Assembly: GCF_000006565.2 (NCBI RefSeq)
Contig: NC_031475.1
Coordinates: forward strand, 1,571,535 to 1,635,534
Reading direction: 5' to 3'
DNA from: Toxoplasma gondii ME49
Lineage: Eukaryota > Apicomplexa > Conoidasida > Eucoccidiorida > Sarcocystidae
DNA: 64,000 nucleotides
The position numbers and the translations under genes were made by a program. Positions 12,301-23,510 of this stretch are shown here, one piece after another. Position 1 is the first letter of the stretch. Every line of letters begins with the position of its first letter. The notes under the pieces are model-generated. The model saw only the letters and a list, made by a program, of their open reading frames with translations, searched no databases and was not told the origin of the DNA.

Positions 12301-15300
12301 GATGACATGGTCGACACTCGACTTGTCTGTCTTTCTCAGACTTCGTTTTCCTTGGGAATCTGGTTGGATACGCTTTCCTTCTTCTAGCTTTGCCATGATT
12401 GCCCTAACAGTCCATCTGCGTCTCGTCTGTCTCGTCTGTCTCACCTGTGTAGCTTCCCGATCGTCTGGCGGTTTCTGTTGCTGCTCCATCGTCGCCTCCT
12501 CCTCTTGCAGCTTTGCGTGTCGCATGCATGCATTCTTGGGTGGCCCTTCGAGTGCGCGCGCATGTGCCACCCTCGACCCCTGCGTCCTGTTCGTCACTTC
12601 TCCACGAGAAATCCAAGTGTTTTCTGCGGGCGTCCTCCATCGTTTGCGAGAACCTTCCCGGAGAATGACAGGAGGAAGTGAGGGGAGAAAGCGACGACGT
12701 CGAGGCGGCTGTGGACGGGGAAGTTTGCTGCAGGTGCTGCGGCGTCTCGCCTGTCAGCACACTCCGATTGAGAAGAGCCGAAAATGAAGGCGTCGGCGCC
12801 TGTTGGCAGCCTTCCTTCTCCCCCTCTTCTTTCCGCGAAGGCAACGCGATGTGCTGCATCGGAAGCGCAGAAGAGGTCTTTTGTTTCGTCTGTGCCAGCG
12901 CAGCGGGAGAACCGGGGGCCTCGAGCTGCGTCCATGCATCATCGAGTTTACCCTTGCTCGGCGACGCCCCGGTGTCTGCCGGAGGCAACTGTGCGCCGCG
13001 TTTCCGAGATTTTGAGGCGACAGTGGAGTCTGGATCAGAAGGGAGAAGAGGCGAATCGGGAAATGCTTCGCCTGTCATCGACCGGCTCGGAGGAGCTGCT
13101 GTTGAACAGAGGGAAGCGCGAGATCGCGACCGAGAGGCTGCCGCTAGCAATGCCCGCGCTCGTTCCTCGTGCAGAGATCCCAGTTTGTCTTCAATTGCAC
13201 GACTGCGAAGGCATTTGTAGACAAGTCGAAAGAGACAGAAAACATTCACGACATCCGGTCTGACAAAGGTACATGTTTGATCTACAGCGCAAGGGACCGA
13301 ATTGATCCTTGCACCGCTTGTGCCTACTTGATTCCGCAGTTCGAGGTGAAGATACTTTGTTTTGAAGGATCAGGTTGTGTATTCTCTAAGAGTTGATTCA
13401 AAATTCGGATGTTTTTCGTGACGGGCGGTGAATTTTCTAGCAACGCAGCGGCAAAACTCTTGCGGATGAATCTGCTTTCTCTAGAATGGAAGCACCTCAA
13501 CGCTGTCTCCCACGCCATCACAGTCATTGACTGGTAAAGCGCGTTGGGGTACACGCGTGATTTTCGCTTCATCTGCAGCGACGGGAGCACTGGAACGGGA
13601 GAGGCAAGGTGTCGCTTCTCTTTCGTCATGGTCAACAGCTCACGGATTCGGGGGTGGGAACAGGAACTTTTTCTTTCGTGAGCCCAGCTGATTCTACGAC
13701 CTCATGCCGCGGCAAGTGCTCACCAGAAGCCACTGAGGGCCATGCGAAAGTCGCCGTAAGTGTTGGCAGCTTTGCGAGCAAAGACCAAAATCGCAGGCGC
13801 TGCGAAGCACTGCTGACCTCCCAGAACCTCGAGTCTGCACGCAGGTGTCGACCAAACGCACGACAGTTTGAAGCGCGGTGGTGACCGAAAGCTTGTCGCT
13901 TCACCGTTCCGTCCAAAGGCTCTTCCCCCCTTCACAGAGCACCTCAGATCTGGCGACGAACTTCTTTTCTTCATCCGAAAAAAACACGTGCGTCAGGAAG
14001 ATCGCCTCAGCGCTAAAGCACGAATGACTGCTCTAAGTCTTCGACGTGAAGAAAGAAGAGAAAAACGACTTGCCTTTTCAAAAGTAGACTCGTCAGCTGG
14101 CGCTCGGTGTACGGACAGAAGGTGAGGGACGGAACAGGAAGCCCCGTGAAGTGCTGCGCGAGTTCCGAACTGTTGCTGATAGCTGGGGAGGCAGCGACAA
14201 ACACCAAAACGAGGAAACGTTTTTCGCCCTCGTTTCGATCTTTGTCGCGTCCACAAACGCCGCGAGCGACCTGCGTGAAGCATCGCCTTCTTGCGTCTTC
14301 TTTCCACGCAAAAGAATCTCCGATCTCTTTGCCTCCTCCCTTAGCTGGAATTGAATGTTACTCCCCTTTTCTGTTGACGAGAGTTTGGTCTCCGCCAGAC
14401 ACTCAAGAAGACGCGTTTGACTCAACAGTGGGCAAATCAGAAAAAGCATCCGCCTGCAAGCGTCTCTGTACCTTGACCACCCATGTGCAAAAGTCTCGAT
14501 TTGCTCACAGCCTGAGACGCGCCACTCCACACTACAGAGCTCCATGCACAACTACGGACCCAGTTCGTGTTCAACCTACCGACAACGACGATCTTTGACT
14601 GGGGATGCGTCGCCGCCAACGCGAGAGCCATGAGAATGTCCTGCTGTAAAGCATTTTTGTGGCTGGCAGATCCGCAAGTCGATCCATATCCTCGGCCTCC
14701 TGCACCACCCCCTGACCCTCTGCTTGGACAATCACGGACATCTGCACGAATCTTCCCCGTCGTCGTTAAAAAGTCAACCTCGTCCACAAGACAGAGCCTG
14801 GAGGGGACACGAAGAGACAGAAACGCACAAACGGAGATTCAAGAGAACTATGAACAGCTGCGGACAAGCCAGTACCACGGTTCGAAAAACGACTTCATAT
14901 CGTACCTGAATGGTACCTGCTGGTAGAGTATGCGATATCGAACGTGTTGCTGTATCACAGATAGCTCTCTTGCATTCGAGACTTGTTCCGAACAACTCGC
15001 TCGTGTTGGCTAGGTGTTCAGACAGCTACACAAGAGGCAACAGCCGAAGAATGAGAGCATAGCGGAGAACAGTGGAATACCAACGGAGCCACGAATGCAG
15101 TTCACTCGACGGAGGCACTATGAGGGCAAAAATAAATTATGAAACGAAACGCTTTCAGCCACGTCGGATGCATGCGTTTGCAGGCTCACCAGAGCTTCTC
15201 GAATCTTTTCGTGAAATTCGTGAAACGCGTTACCAGCCCTCCAACGCCTTCCTTCAGTAGTGCAGACTTGAGGTCTCTGAAGGCAGGAAATAATTCACCG

Positions 15301-18300
15301 ACAAACACAGAGGGGGATCCCACAACGATCACCGAAGTGGCGTTCAGCTACACCTCCTGAGTGGTTCGGGAACCCCTCAACAGGAAAACAGGTGCAGGGC
15401 AACGACGAGGATCTCACCAGATGTACTGACAATCTGTCCAGGTTGCGTACTCTCAGCTCACGAAAAAAGGCGTTTTTCAACCATGTCTCCGTCAGTGGAA
15501 AAACGTTTGTGGTACGTGAACAGCATACTATATCCTCACTTTTTTAAGCGCATCATCGACCTCTGACTGGTGGCGGTGAATAAGGAAATAAAGCATGCTG
15601 CCTCTCCGCGGATACAGGAGAATCCACATAAAGCATTGCATTGGACAACAAGCTTTGGCAGTCACACTGAAGGTATAGTCAACAGTGTGGATGAGAGGAG
15701 CAAAAGCCAAACCAGCAAGAAACTGAACCTCAAATGACCCTGCTATGGCCCGCTTGCTGTCAGCAGTTTGCTATGCATGAGCCTTCAGTGAGAAGCAGAT
15801 GGGCAGCGGATCGAGAAACATACAGAAAAAGAGACGAGTGAAGACTTACGAGTAAAGTGCCCGTTCGCTTGGAAGACTCGAAGAAGGCAACATTCGCATG
15901 AGCATCTCGCAGAACAACTGAGCGTCCTTCTCGCGGTGTGCGCAGGAAACCGTCACCAGCTGAAACGCGGAATCGCGAGGAACAGGAATTCGCGAGTTAG
16001 ACGATCAAGAAATTCAAGAAGGTGACCGTTCACTCGCCCGACACCAAAAGGTGGAGAAAACAAGGAAAAGAAGCAACTTTAAGCGAGGAAGCTACAGCTG
16101 AAGAGTTGCTAGAACGCACAGCCGCCATGCATCACAAGTGCGTCTCGGCCTTGGGCGTTTCCCGGAAACACGTACACCATGGTGTATCTTAAGGGGCTAT
16201 CTGTGCTGTCGGTACAGCGGGAAACTCTGATTTGTCTCTTCGGTGTGCGGGCGAGAAGAGAACAGCATGCGCCGAAAGCCGTTTTAGAGCCTGCTGACCC
16301 TCCATAAACTTTGATCAAGGGCGATATCGACGGCCATCTTCTTTTCCACACTGCCGCTCTTCAATTAACTTGAACTCGCGGTGTTTTCCAGGCCGGTTTC
16401 GCACAAGAAAGGCGTCGCTCCACAGAGGCATGCTTGTCGGTTTTCCGGAACCTCCACACGCTGCCCTCTTCGTATGCCCTCGCCTCCCATGTCCCCAAAC
16501 ACACACAAACCTTTGCGGCGGCCCGCATGCGCGTTTTCTTCGCCGTACCTCTTTGTGGATTTTCCCGCGGTGCTTCGCCTCCTTCAGTTTCTGGTCGAGC
16601 ACATGCAAGGCCGTGCATGTCTTCCCCGTTCCGCTGGCGCCGCACAGGTAGATCATGCCGCCGCGTTTTCGCGCCAAGAGTCTGGGAAGGCCACCATAGA
16701 ATTTCGGCACTTTCGATCGAACTCGGAACGTGTTCGCCTAGCTCATGCATCGAACAGAAGGCGGGTACACGAGAGATGAGTCCAGTGCTCCACATATGTA
16801 CCAGGCGAAAAACTTTCGCGAGTTACCAACTGGGCACCAGGCCAACCCAACTCCGACTTGACAATATTCCGTACAGACTGGAGACCTCAGCACACAAACT
16901 CCTGCCGTCGGGTGTCAGCAAAACTTGCCGACTGAAAAAGTGAAAACGAACGCTCGAAAGCACGAAACACACGTTGGCTGGACGTCTGGACTTCCCCGTC
17001 TGCAGATGTAACGGTCGTCAAGCCAGATACGTTTTGTGAAGCCTGAAGTCTGTACAGAATTCGCCAACTTTTTCTGACGCAGAGAAGACACGAAATACAA
17101 CAGTGAAGCGTCTCTGGCGAGCCGAAATCCCGTGGGAATGGACGCTTCGTCTGAAACTGAGTTTGACGATGTTCGGCGCTTCTCACAAATTTACTTCATC
17201 TCCACACACAGGCCTTTCAGGAAATCAAAAGTTCCCAGTTCCCCCCCCCCCCCCCCCACCTCTCCCCGCCTGGGCTCTTACTTGTCGATATGGCAGCCGA
17301 TAGCCTGGACACTTTCTTCCCGTTCTCCCGCGTAGTCTCCGACAGTGGGTCGCAGGAGACTGAGGGCCGCCTCAAACTTTTCGATCTGGCCATCGAGGTC
17401 CTGCAGCTTCAAGTCCTCCTCCGCTTCGGAGTCGAGGTCGGAGACGCCATCCAGGCCTTCTTGCGACGCTTCCTCCGGCGCCCTGCGCTGGCCGTCTTCC
17501 GGGCGCTTTGCAGGACTAGTCATTTCCACTTCCTCCTCTCCGAGAGCGTCTCCCGTTCTTCTTCTGTGCTCGCGGACGCGTTCGAGGCTGGTCGACCCTT
17601 TGAGCGCATGCAGTTCTCTGCGTTCTTCAGCTTCCCGCTGCGTGTCCCGCTGCTCGATGCAGCCACTCTTTCTCCCCCCTCTCCCTTGCTCTGCCCGCCC
17701 CCTCTCGCACTTCGCCTCTCCCGTCGCTCCTCGGCTACCTGCTGCCTTCTGCTGGGCCTCCAGATCTTCCTTCATCATCTGCCTTGTGACTCGGCGCGGG
17801 GGCGGAGTCTCGGCGCGCTCTGTATCGCTTTCCGGCGAGTCATTTTTGGACGGTGAAGACGGTCCGCCCACGGCGAGCCGCCCCTCTCCTCGGCCTTGCG
17901 ACACACCGTCTGAGCGCTTGATGAGGGTCTCGGAGAGAGACGGGGGGAGGGAGAAGGAAGGAACGCCCTCGCGCGCTTCCTCGGAGCCTCCGTTCAGCGT
18001 GTGGCAATCGGTGCCCCCCGAGGAGAGCGAGAGGATGCGCGCTGTCGAGTTTCTTCTCTTCTTCGAGTCGGGGGCTTTCCGCTGAGACAGCGGCTCTTCC
18101 TCGACCTCAGAGTCCTGCGAACGAACTCCCAGCACAGGAGGCTCTCGCCTTTTCTTCGAACGGGAAGCGGCAGACAGCGGGGAAGACACAGATGCAACAA
18201 CGGCTTGTTCCGAGACCGCGGCCTTCTTCCGGCAGCTTCGCTGAGTCGACAGGTGAGAACCAGGCGAAGTGGGCGCCGGGAGAACTCCCGTGGAGACGGG

Positions 18301-18318
18301 AAGCAGTCCTCGAGGCAT
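9373..18318 (-). CDS. ORC1: ORC1/Cdc6-family AAA+ ATPase, origin recognition (11 exons, 1487 aa)
   Basis: Exons 18318-17282, 16681-16549, 15959-15850, 15276-15190, 14797-14580, 14182-14074, 13834-13724, 13202-12445, 11990-10576, 10308-9937 and 9486-9373 are all phase-consistent (4464 nt). The N-terminal 320 residues are disordered and carry CDK-type sites (SPSK, SPAK). The AAA+ module follows: GEREESVQAIGCHIDKLL, Walker A GASGTGKT at 360-367, Walker B LCLVDEVDF with D461/E462, a sensor-1-like Asn at 532 (ISNS), the FCPYT..Q motif and sensor 2 GDFR with Arg595. About 640 low-complexity residues intervene before a winged-helix domain (GLPLMHQVYLLAACRSAL at about 1256; WRHALEAFEQMGL; LQLSPALIEAAIK at the C-terminus). 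The protein should load MCM helicase at origins. ORC1 versus Cdc6 is not decided by motifs alone; no BAH domain is seen. Intron 6 appears to be GC-AG. Confidence 0.85.
17241..17257. repeat. C17 homopolymer (G17 on the coding strand)
   Basis: Seventeen consecutive C on the plus strand. On the minus strand it is a G run just inside intron 1 of the ORC1-family gene, about 24 bases past the splice donor at 17281. G runs near a donor can act as intronic splicing enhancers; here that is inference. Confidence 0.9.
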
Positions 18319-20286
18319 GATGTCTAGACAGAATGCGAAATGACTGACAGAGGAAGGGCAAACGTGTGAGTCAAAGGGTTTGGGGAGGCGGCCGAAACCT
18401 GCACCGCTCTCGTCTGCACAGGGGCGAGCAACACAGAAGTGACAAGTAGCGGAAACGCTTCGTCAGAGGGCGCGAAGCGAAAAAAACTGTAAAAACTCAT
18501 ACCATTTTGCATGGGCAAGCTACGAAAGAGCGGCACGGGAAACGAGACACTCGACACAGTGACAAAAACCTACGAAGCCAAAGCTCCGAGATGCGGCGAT
18601 AGACAATTAGTCAAGAAACGTTTTAACTTTTAGTGTTCAACTGCCATTGCAGGCTGGGGTGTAACGACTGGAGGAAACTCTACAGAGACGGCAGGGTCTC
18701 GTGCCGTGCAGGCCAAAGCAACGGGACAAGAAGACTTCCCCGAAAAAGAAAAGACAAAAAGAAGCGTATCCGTCTAAAGACAGACCGATTTATGTATGTG
18801 CATTGGTACACACCGAATGCTGCTGCTCAGACCGACTAGAGTTTGGTCTGCATGGGTCGGGGGGAAAGACTTAGCAGACAGCGACAGCAAAGCTTCGCTT
18901 GCGCGTGCGACAGCTCGCTTTCCTAAAGAACGATTCCCTCCAAAAGGTACGATCGAATGTGTCCCACTTAACGAGCCAAAAGCGAAAGAAAACGTGCATC
19001 TGGCATTCCCTAGGTAGTGGAAACGATGAGATTGTCAAGACGTTTGACGAAGACGATCCGAAAGGTGAGACTCCCACGCTACCTCCCTCGCTGCCTGCGA
19101 TAAAACTGATGCAAGAAACTGCAGAGTGAAGCACGCCAATTCACAACAATCACACATGCAAGCCGCGAAAGTACGTGAAGCCCTTGGGCGGACGCACCCG
19201 GTGTCACTCTACAGGAACAGGTTTGGTATGACCCGCACCTGCCGCGAATGGTCCTGGCACTCTTTGCACCACAACTAGGTGATATCTGTACACGAACAGA
19301 ACGACACAGTGGCCAGAGGGGTAATCAGAGTTTTCTGAAAACCATGATGACGCCCTCTCGCTTCCGAAGAAGCTGGGCCCGTGGACGGCCCGCCAATTGT
19401 GTAGGCAGTTGCTGCCCGCGGGAGCCTTTCGCGACCAGCGCCGTCGAAACGGTTGGCGTACCGCCCTCTTGCAAGTCTTCTGAGAAGTGTACACCTCGGA
19501 ATGTCACGAGAAAGAGAAAGAAGTCCACTTTAACAAGGGTTTTTGGTGGCGCTTTCCACCAGGTCTCTGTACGAAGGGTGAGCAGAAGAGGAGGGCAGCT
19601 ACCGTGCTGTAGTAGAGCGGTGGGTGTCACCCTGGAGAGCAACGCCAGACAAAGAATGATTCGCGCAGACACACCGAAAGGAGGATCGAGAAACGCTACG
19701 AAAAACGAGTCTTCACATTAAGAAATCGAGTTGGGAGACGAGGATTCTCGCAAAATACCGTTTTCCACACCACCCACCACCCACCACTCCCCCCAACCCT
19801 GGGTCAGCGTGGAGAGTTTCTCGCGCGATGACGGCCCGTCGGCACCTGAATTTCAATTTGCAAAAAAGCCGATACACTGTGTTCAAAGCCCCGGGTTTGG
19901 CGGCACTGTCACTGGGATCCACCGTTCCGTCTCGCAGAATCCCCGCCTCGACTGAAGGCCACGCACCTCGAGACACACCTGGTCGTGAAAACTGTTCACG
20001 GCATAAATCGACCTTGGGTCTTTGTGGACCGCGATAGAACAAAAATCCTCTCAGACACCCAGCACATTGTTCCAGTCGACCACACGGTGCTGGCTACGTT
20101 GCCAGCTGCAAAGCGACCGTCGAGAAGGAAAACGGTAATGAAATAGGCGGAAATGACTCACTTAACGGACTATCAGTTGATGCTGTCAGAGTTACGTTTT
20201 CTGTGGGGTTTCCGGGCTAATCCTTGTGTACGAGCTGCGGCGTTGTCGTAACCCGACGTGTCTCGTAACTGCCGCAGTCTTCGAAA
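18319..20286. other. Upstream region of the ORC1-family gene
   Basis: About 2 kb with no gene I can support. The part next to 18318 must hold the 5' UTR and promoter of the ORC1-family gene. The rest is presumably the 3' flank of the next minus-strand gene. Frames at 19248-19721 (+) and 19672-19325 (-) overlap each other; the minus one reads like a signal peptide but begins with GTG and has no usable ATG. Confidence 0.35.
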
Positions 20287-22301
20287 TCAGCCGCTGTTTG
20301 GACGGCATCCACGTCTTTCGGCCTGCCTTATGGGAAGGTTATTGGGCGGGCGTAGAACCGTGTAAAAGGTGGCCTGCGCTCCCTCTCTCTTGACTACCCT
20401 CAATGTGGCCGTGTTTGTGGAATTATACGAAGAAGCTTCCTCGCTGTAGCCTCCACGTTCGGCTTCCTCTGCTACCTGCAGTGACACATGATATACAAAT
20501 GTTCACAAAATGTGCGCACAGACTCTTAGCTAGAGAAAGAGTGCCTTGCTCCGCTGCAACGTAGCTCCACAAGCAAGTCAACTAGTCACATAGAAATCAG
20601 GTACAGCGTACGCGGCAGCTGTAGAATAATGCTTACCAGTTGAATTCCAGTCTGTTTCTGGCTGTTTCCGTTCTCAAGGCAGCTATTAATCTTCGCCCCG
20701 AAGCTACAGGATTGTTTTGCCGAGTTCGTTAATGAAATATATTTCGTGCAAACATCAGGAAGTGCCAACAACGGAAGCTTTGAACGAATCGCATTGGGGA
20801 TACGACCATTAGACAGGGATATTGCGGTGCGGGATCAAATGCCGCATCGTAAACTAGTTGTCTTTGTGGAAGTCTGCCCTAACGTCGCAGCCGAACCAGT
20901 TGAACATCAGTGTTTCACTCGTCCGCAGAAACCCGTGACTCTTCTGTTTCCTTTCCTTTCTCATTCAGTAATAATATTCCGTGGTCGGTGCAGCTTATGC
21001 AACAGCTTTGCAAAAATGCCTAAGGTTTTCTCAGCCGTTGTTCGATAAAAATGGTGCGCTTTTCGGTTGAGACATCACGGTTCACATCGGGAGCACAGGG
21101 GGCTGTAACACACCAATCGGTTTTCCAGTTCACGTTCGGCTCCGTCTGCTAACTTCTGGTGACGTTTAGCATGAACACACCATCGACAAGGAAACAGGGA
21201 GCAACAAACTGCGCGCGGTTGGCCAATAACATGTTCTTTTTATTTAGTTTCAAGCATGCACAGCAGGAACGAGCATTTTCGTGGATGCATTCTTACATGC
21301 AGCGCAGGATTCCCGCAAGAGGACGACATAAAGAGTAGATTGTCCCTGGTGCCATTGCCATTGATTACAGTGTCCACTCTGTCGATGGCGTATTTAAGAG
21401 TGCGAGTTCGCTCGTGCGTGGGCGCACGGCGTAAGAGTTCTTCCAGGCATATTGGTCGTATGTCTTCCTCGTTAAGTCAAGCAAGTCAACGTGAGGGCAG
21501 GACTAAAGAATAAGACCGGACCTACATGACGATACAGAATAAGTACATTCCTAAGGTCGTGGTTTGCTTGGCACTCGAACTTGTCGACATGTTTACCTGC
21601 CAGAAGAACTTTGTCTTCGTCCAGACGTAAACGGTTCACTTGGCCCCTAACTCGCTCAAGTGTCCCAGGGGTGCATGCCATAACCCGCTCAAGTGTCCCA
21701 GGGGTGCATGCCAGTGAATTAAGTTTGCCTTTCTACGATGAGCAGCTCATGCCCATCATACACCAGCAACCTCCAATCTAATCCTCCTTCTCTTGGCTAC
21801 AATGCCGATCAAAGGAATTTCCAATGGACAACAAAGACGGTTTTCTTCACCATGGCCGGCGGACTGGACTGTGAAAATCTGTCGTGAGCTCCCGCAGCAT
21901 GCGTAGGACGGGAAGCAGACAATCACACGAAAGGAAGCAAGAAATGAGTTCAGAGAAGTACGGTATCTCGCGAGCATTAGTTTTATCTTCGGCTCCGTAC
22001 CCACTCTTCTGGACGGGACTGCGACAAAATTACTGCTGTGTGCGGAACGGCCATAGAACACTGATGTCGCAACACTCTCTCAATCCTCGCGAACTCGTGC
22101 GCTGCCACGCAGTCTAAATCTGGCATTTCCAATCTCTACACTTTTCCTCACCACAGGTGTGACTCCAACACTATTCGCACTCGATAATACAGTATCGATT
22201 GGTCTATCTTGAGAAGACATTTGGGAGGGGTAAATACTGACCCAGCTACACCCAATACGGACTTGTACGTTGGAAGTCTCAGAATGGGTCTTCGTGTGCA
22301 T
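20287..22301 (-). CDS. Unrecognised protein (6 exons, about 250 aa)
   Basis: Exons 22301-22152, 21732-21597, 21463-21297, 21155-21112, 20703-20637 and 20475-20287 chain in phase (753 nt). Coding quality is good in exon 3 (ICLEELLRRAPTHERTRTLKYAIDRVD, read in parts), which ends at a strong donor (CAT|gtaaga), and in the last exon (VAEEAERGGYSEEASS, TATLRVVKREGAQATFYTVL). Exon 2 contains an 11-residue tandem repeat, ACTPGTLERVM twice. The protein is hydrophilic, without membrane segments or known domain. The first exon start (ATG at 22301) is the first in-frame ATG, but an earlier exon is possible. The 44-nt exon 4 uses a weak donor (gtgtta) and is the least certain part. Confidence 0.55.
21648..21713. 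repeat. 33-bp direct tandem duplication (2 copies)
   Basis: Units 21648-21680 and 21681-21713 differ at one base only (taactcg versus taacccg). The unit length is a multiple of three and it lies in exon 2 of the minus-strand gene, so it encodes a repeated 11-residue block (ACTPGTLERV plus one residue) without shifting the frame. Confidence 0.9.
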
Positions 22302-23510
22302 ATGTAGTGTTCCGCGAGTGCCAGCGTTCCCCTTCGGCAATCAACACTTCTTGTTACTCGAGTGCCCGGATCGTGGTGGCAGCTCAAGTGACGTCGCTGG
22401 TTTGCTGTAGGCTGTGGTTAGTCACAGACCATAGGAAATTCCGACATGAAACTCCTGTTCCTCCGTATGGGTTCCAAAATCGAACGGTGCCGCTCAGGAC
22501 GATCCTGGGATCCTACAAGGGACGCGAGGTCCAAAGCAAGTCTTCGCACCCAATCTTCCAGCTCTAAATACCCTGCACTTCTTCCCTGCATGTCTGGGGA
22601 AGGAAATTACTTTCAGCTCCCGTTTCGAAAGCATTTACCGTATGAGGTTTCAGCTGTAGCTACATTGTTTTTCTTTCGCTCCTTTCGTTTTGCCTGTAGA
22701 TGACGGAAAGTTTTTCTTTCGATCTATATGTGATGAAGTAATTCGTGCGTGAGGGGCACGGCAGCTGGCGTTTTTCGCACAGCGGGTTGTCTTGTGATTT
22801 CTTTTCGCAAAGAAGCCGACCAGAAAGTGGGTCGGTGGGAGGGAGAGCGGGCAAGGCGCGTGATCACAGGATTGTGTGTCTCCTGGGACAGCAGAGGCTC
22901 GGGAGTCTAAACTCTTCACTGCAAGCAAGGAGAAAAATTTACTTTTTCGCGAACTTCATGTTGCTTTTGGGCTCCAGAAGCAAGGCAGAATTCTGGACGG
23001 TCTGCAGCATGCATGGGGGTTGGCAGCATTCGGCTTCCATCCGTCACTTGCCGATCCCTGCACACTTGCGACCGTACTAGGTGTGCGAGACGGTTTTCTT
23101 CGCTCTTTCTTCTTTTGTTGGGGAAATAACTCTTGTTGAACAGAAGACGGTTCCTTTTTCGTTTTGGGGGAGGCATTTCGCCCTGCACCTTCCCGATTTC
23201 CGAAACACGCTCCCTCAAAAGTCTTCCCCGAGCGGCTTGTTGCCGGATGCTCTACCCCCTGGCTCTAACTCCCAAGGGCATGAGGCCGCTTTCTTTCGCT
23301 CTTTCTCCTCAAACCTCTCCCCTTCCATGCACGTCTTTTTACACATTGATTTCTGAATTTCTTCTCCCGGCTGCCTCCCCCAAATCACCACGCGCTCTCC
23401 CGGTGGCCAGTTCCGTCTCATTGTGCCCCAGCCCACTTCCTGCGGAGTATCTTCTGTCTGTAACTTTTTCTCACATTAAGGTTTAAACCTTAGACACGAC
23501 AGTACTCAGC
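22302..23510. promoter_or_regulatory. Head-to-head intergenic region, probable shared promoter
   Basis: About 1.2 kb separates the first exon of the unrecognised minus-strand gene from the ATG of the RNase H2C gene on the plus strand. The 350 bases before 23511 are pyrimidine-rich (tctttcttct and similar), as in a 5' UTR. A GCATGCATG element sits at 23007-23015; GCATGC is a known recognition core of some apicomplexan AP2 factors. Promoter function is inferred from position. Confidence 0.4.

Noticed and set aside
17345..18085. 246-codon open frame on the plus strand
   Set aside because: It is antisense to ORC1 exon 1, whose minus-strand frame is longer and joins in phase to the AAA+ exons. 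Ser/Arg-rich, GC-rich exons often leave the reverse strand open.
19325..19672. Minus-strand frame with signal-peptide-like start
   Set aside because: It begins with GTG, has no in-frame ATG ahead of the hydrophobic part and no acceptor to supply one; the opposite strand is open as well.
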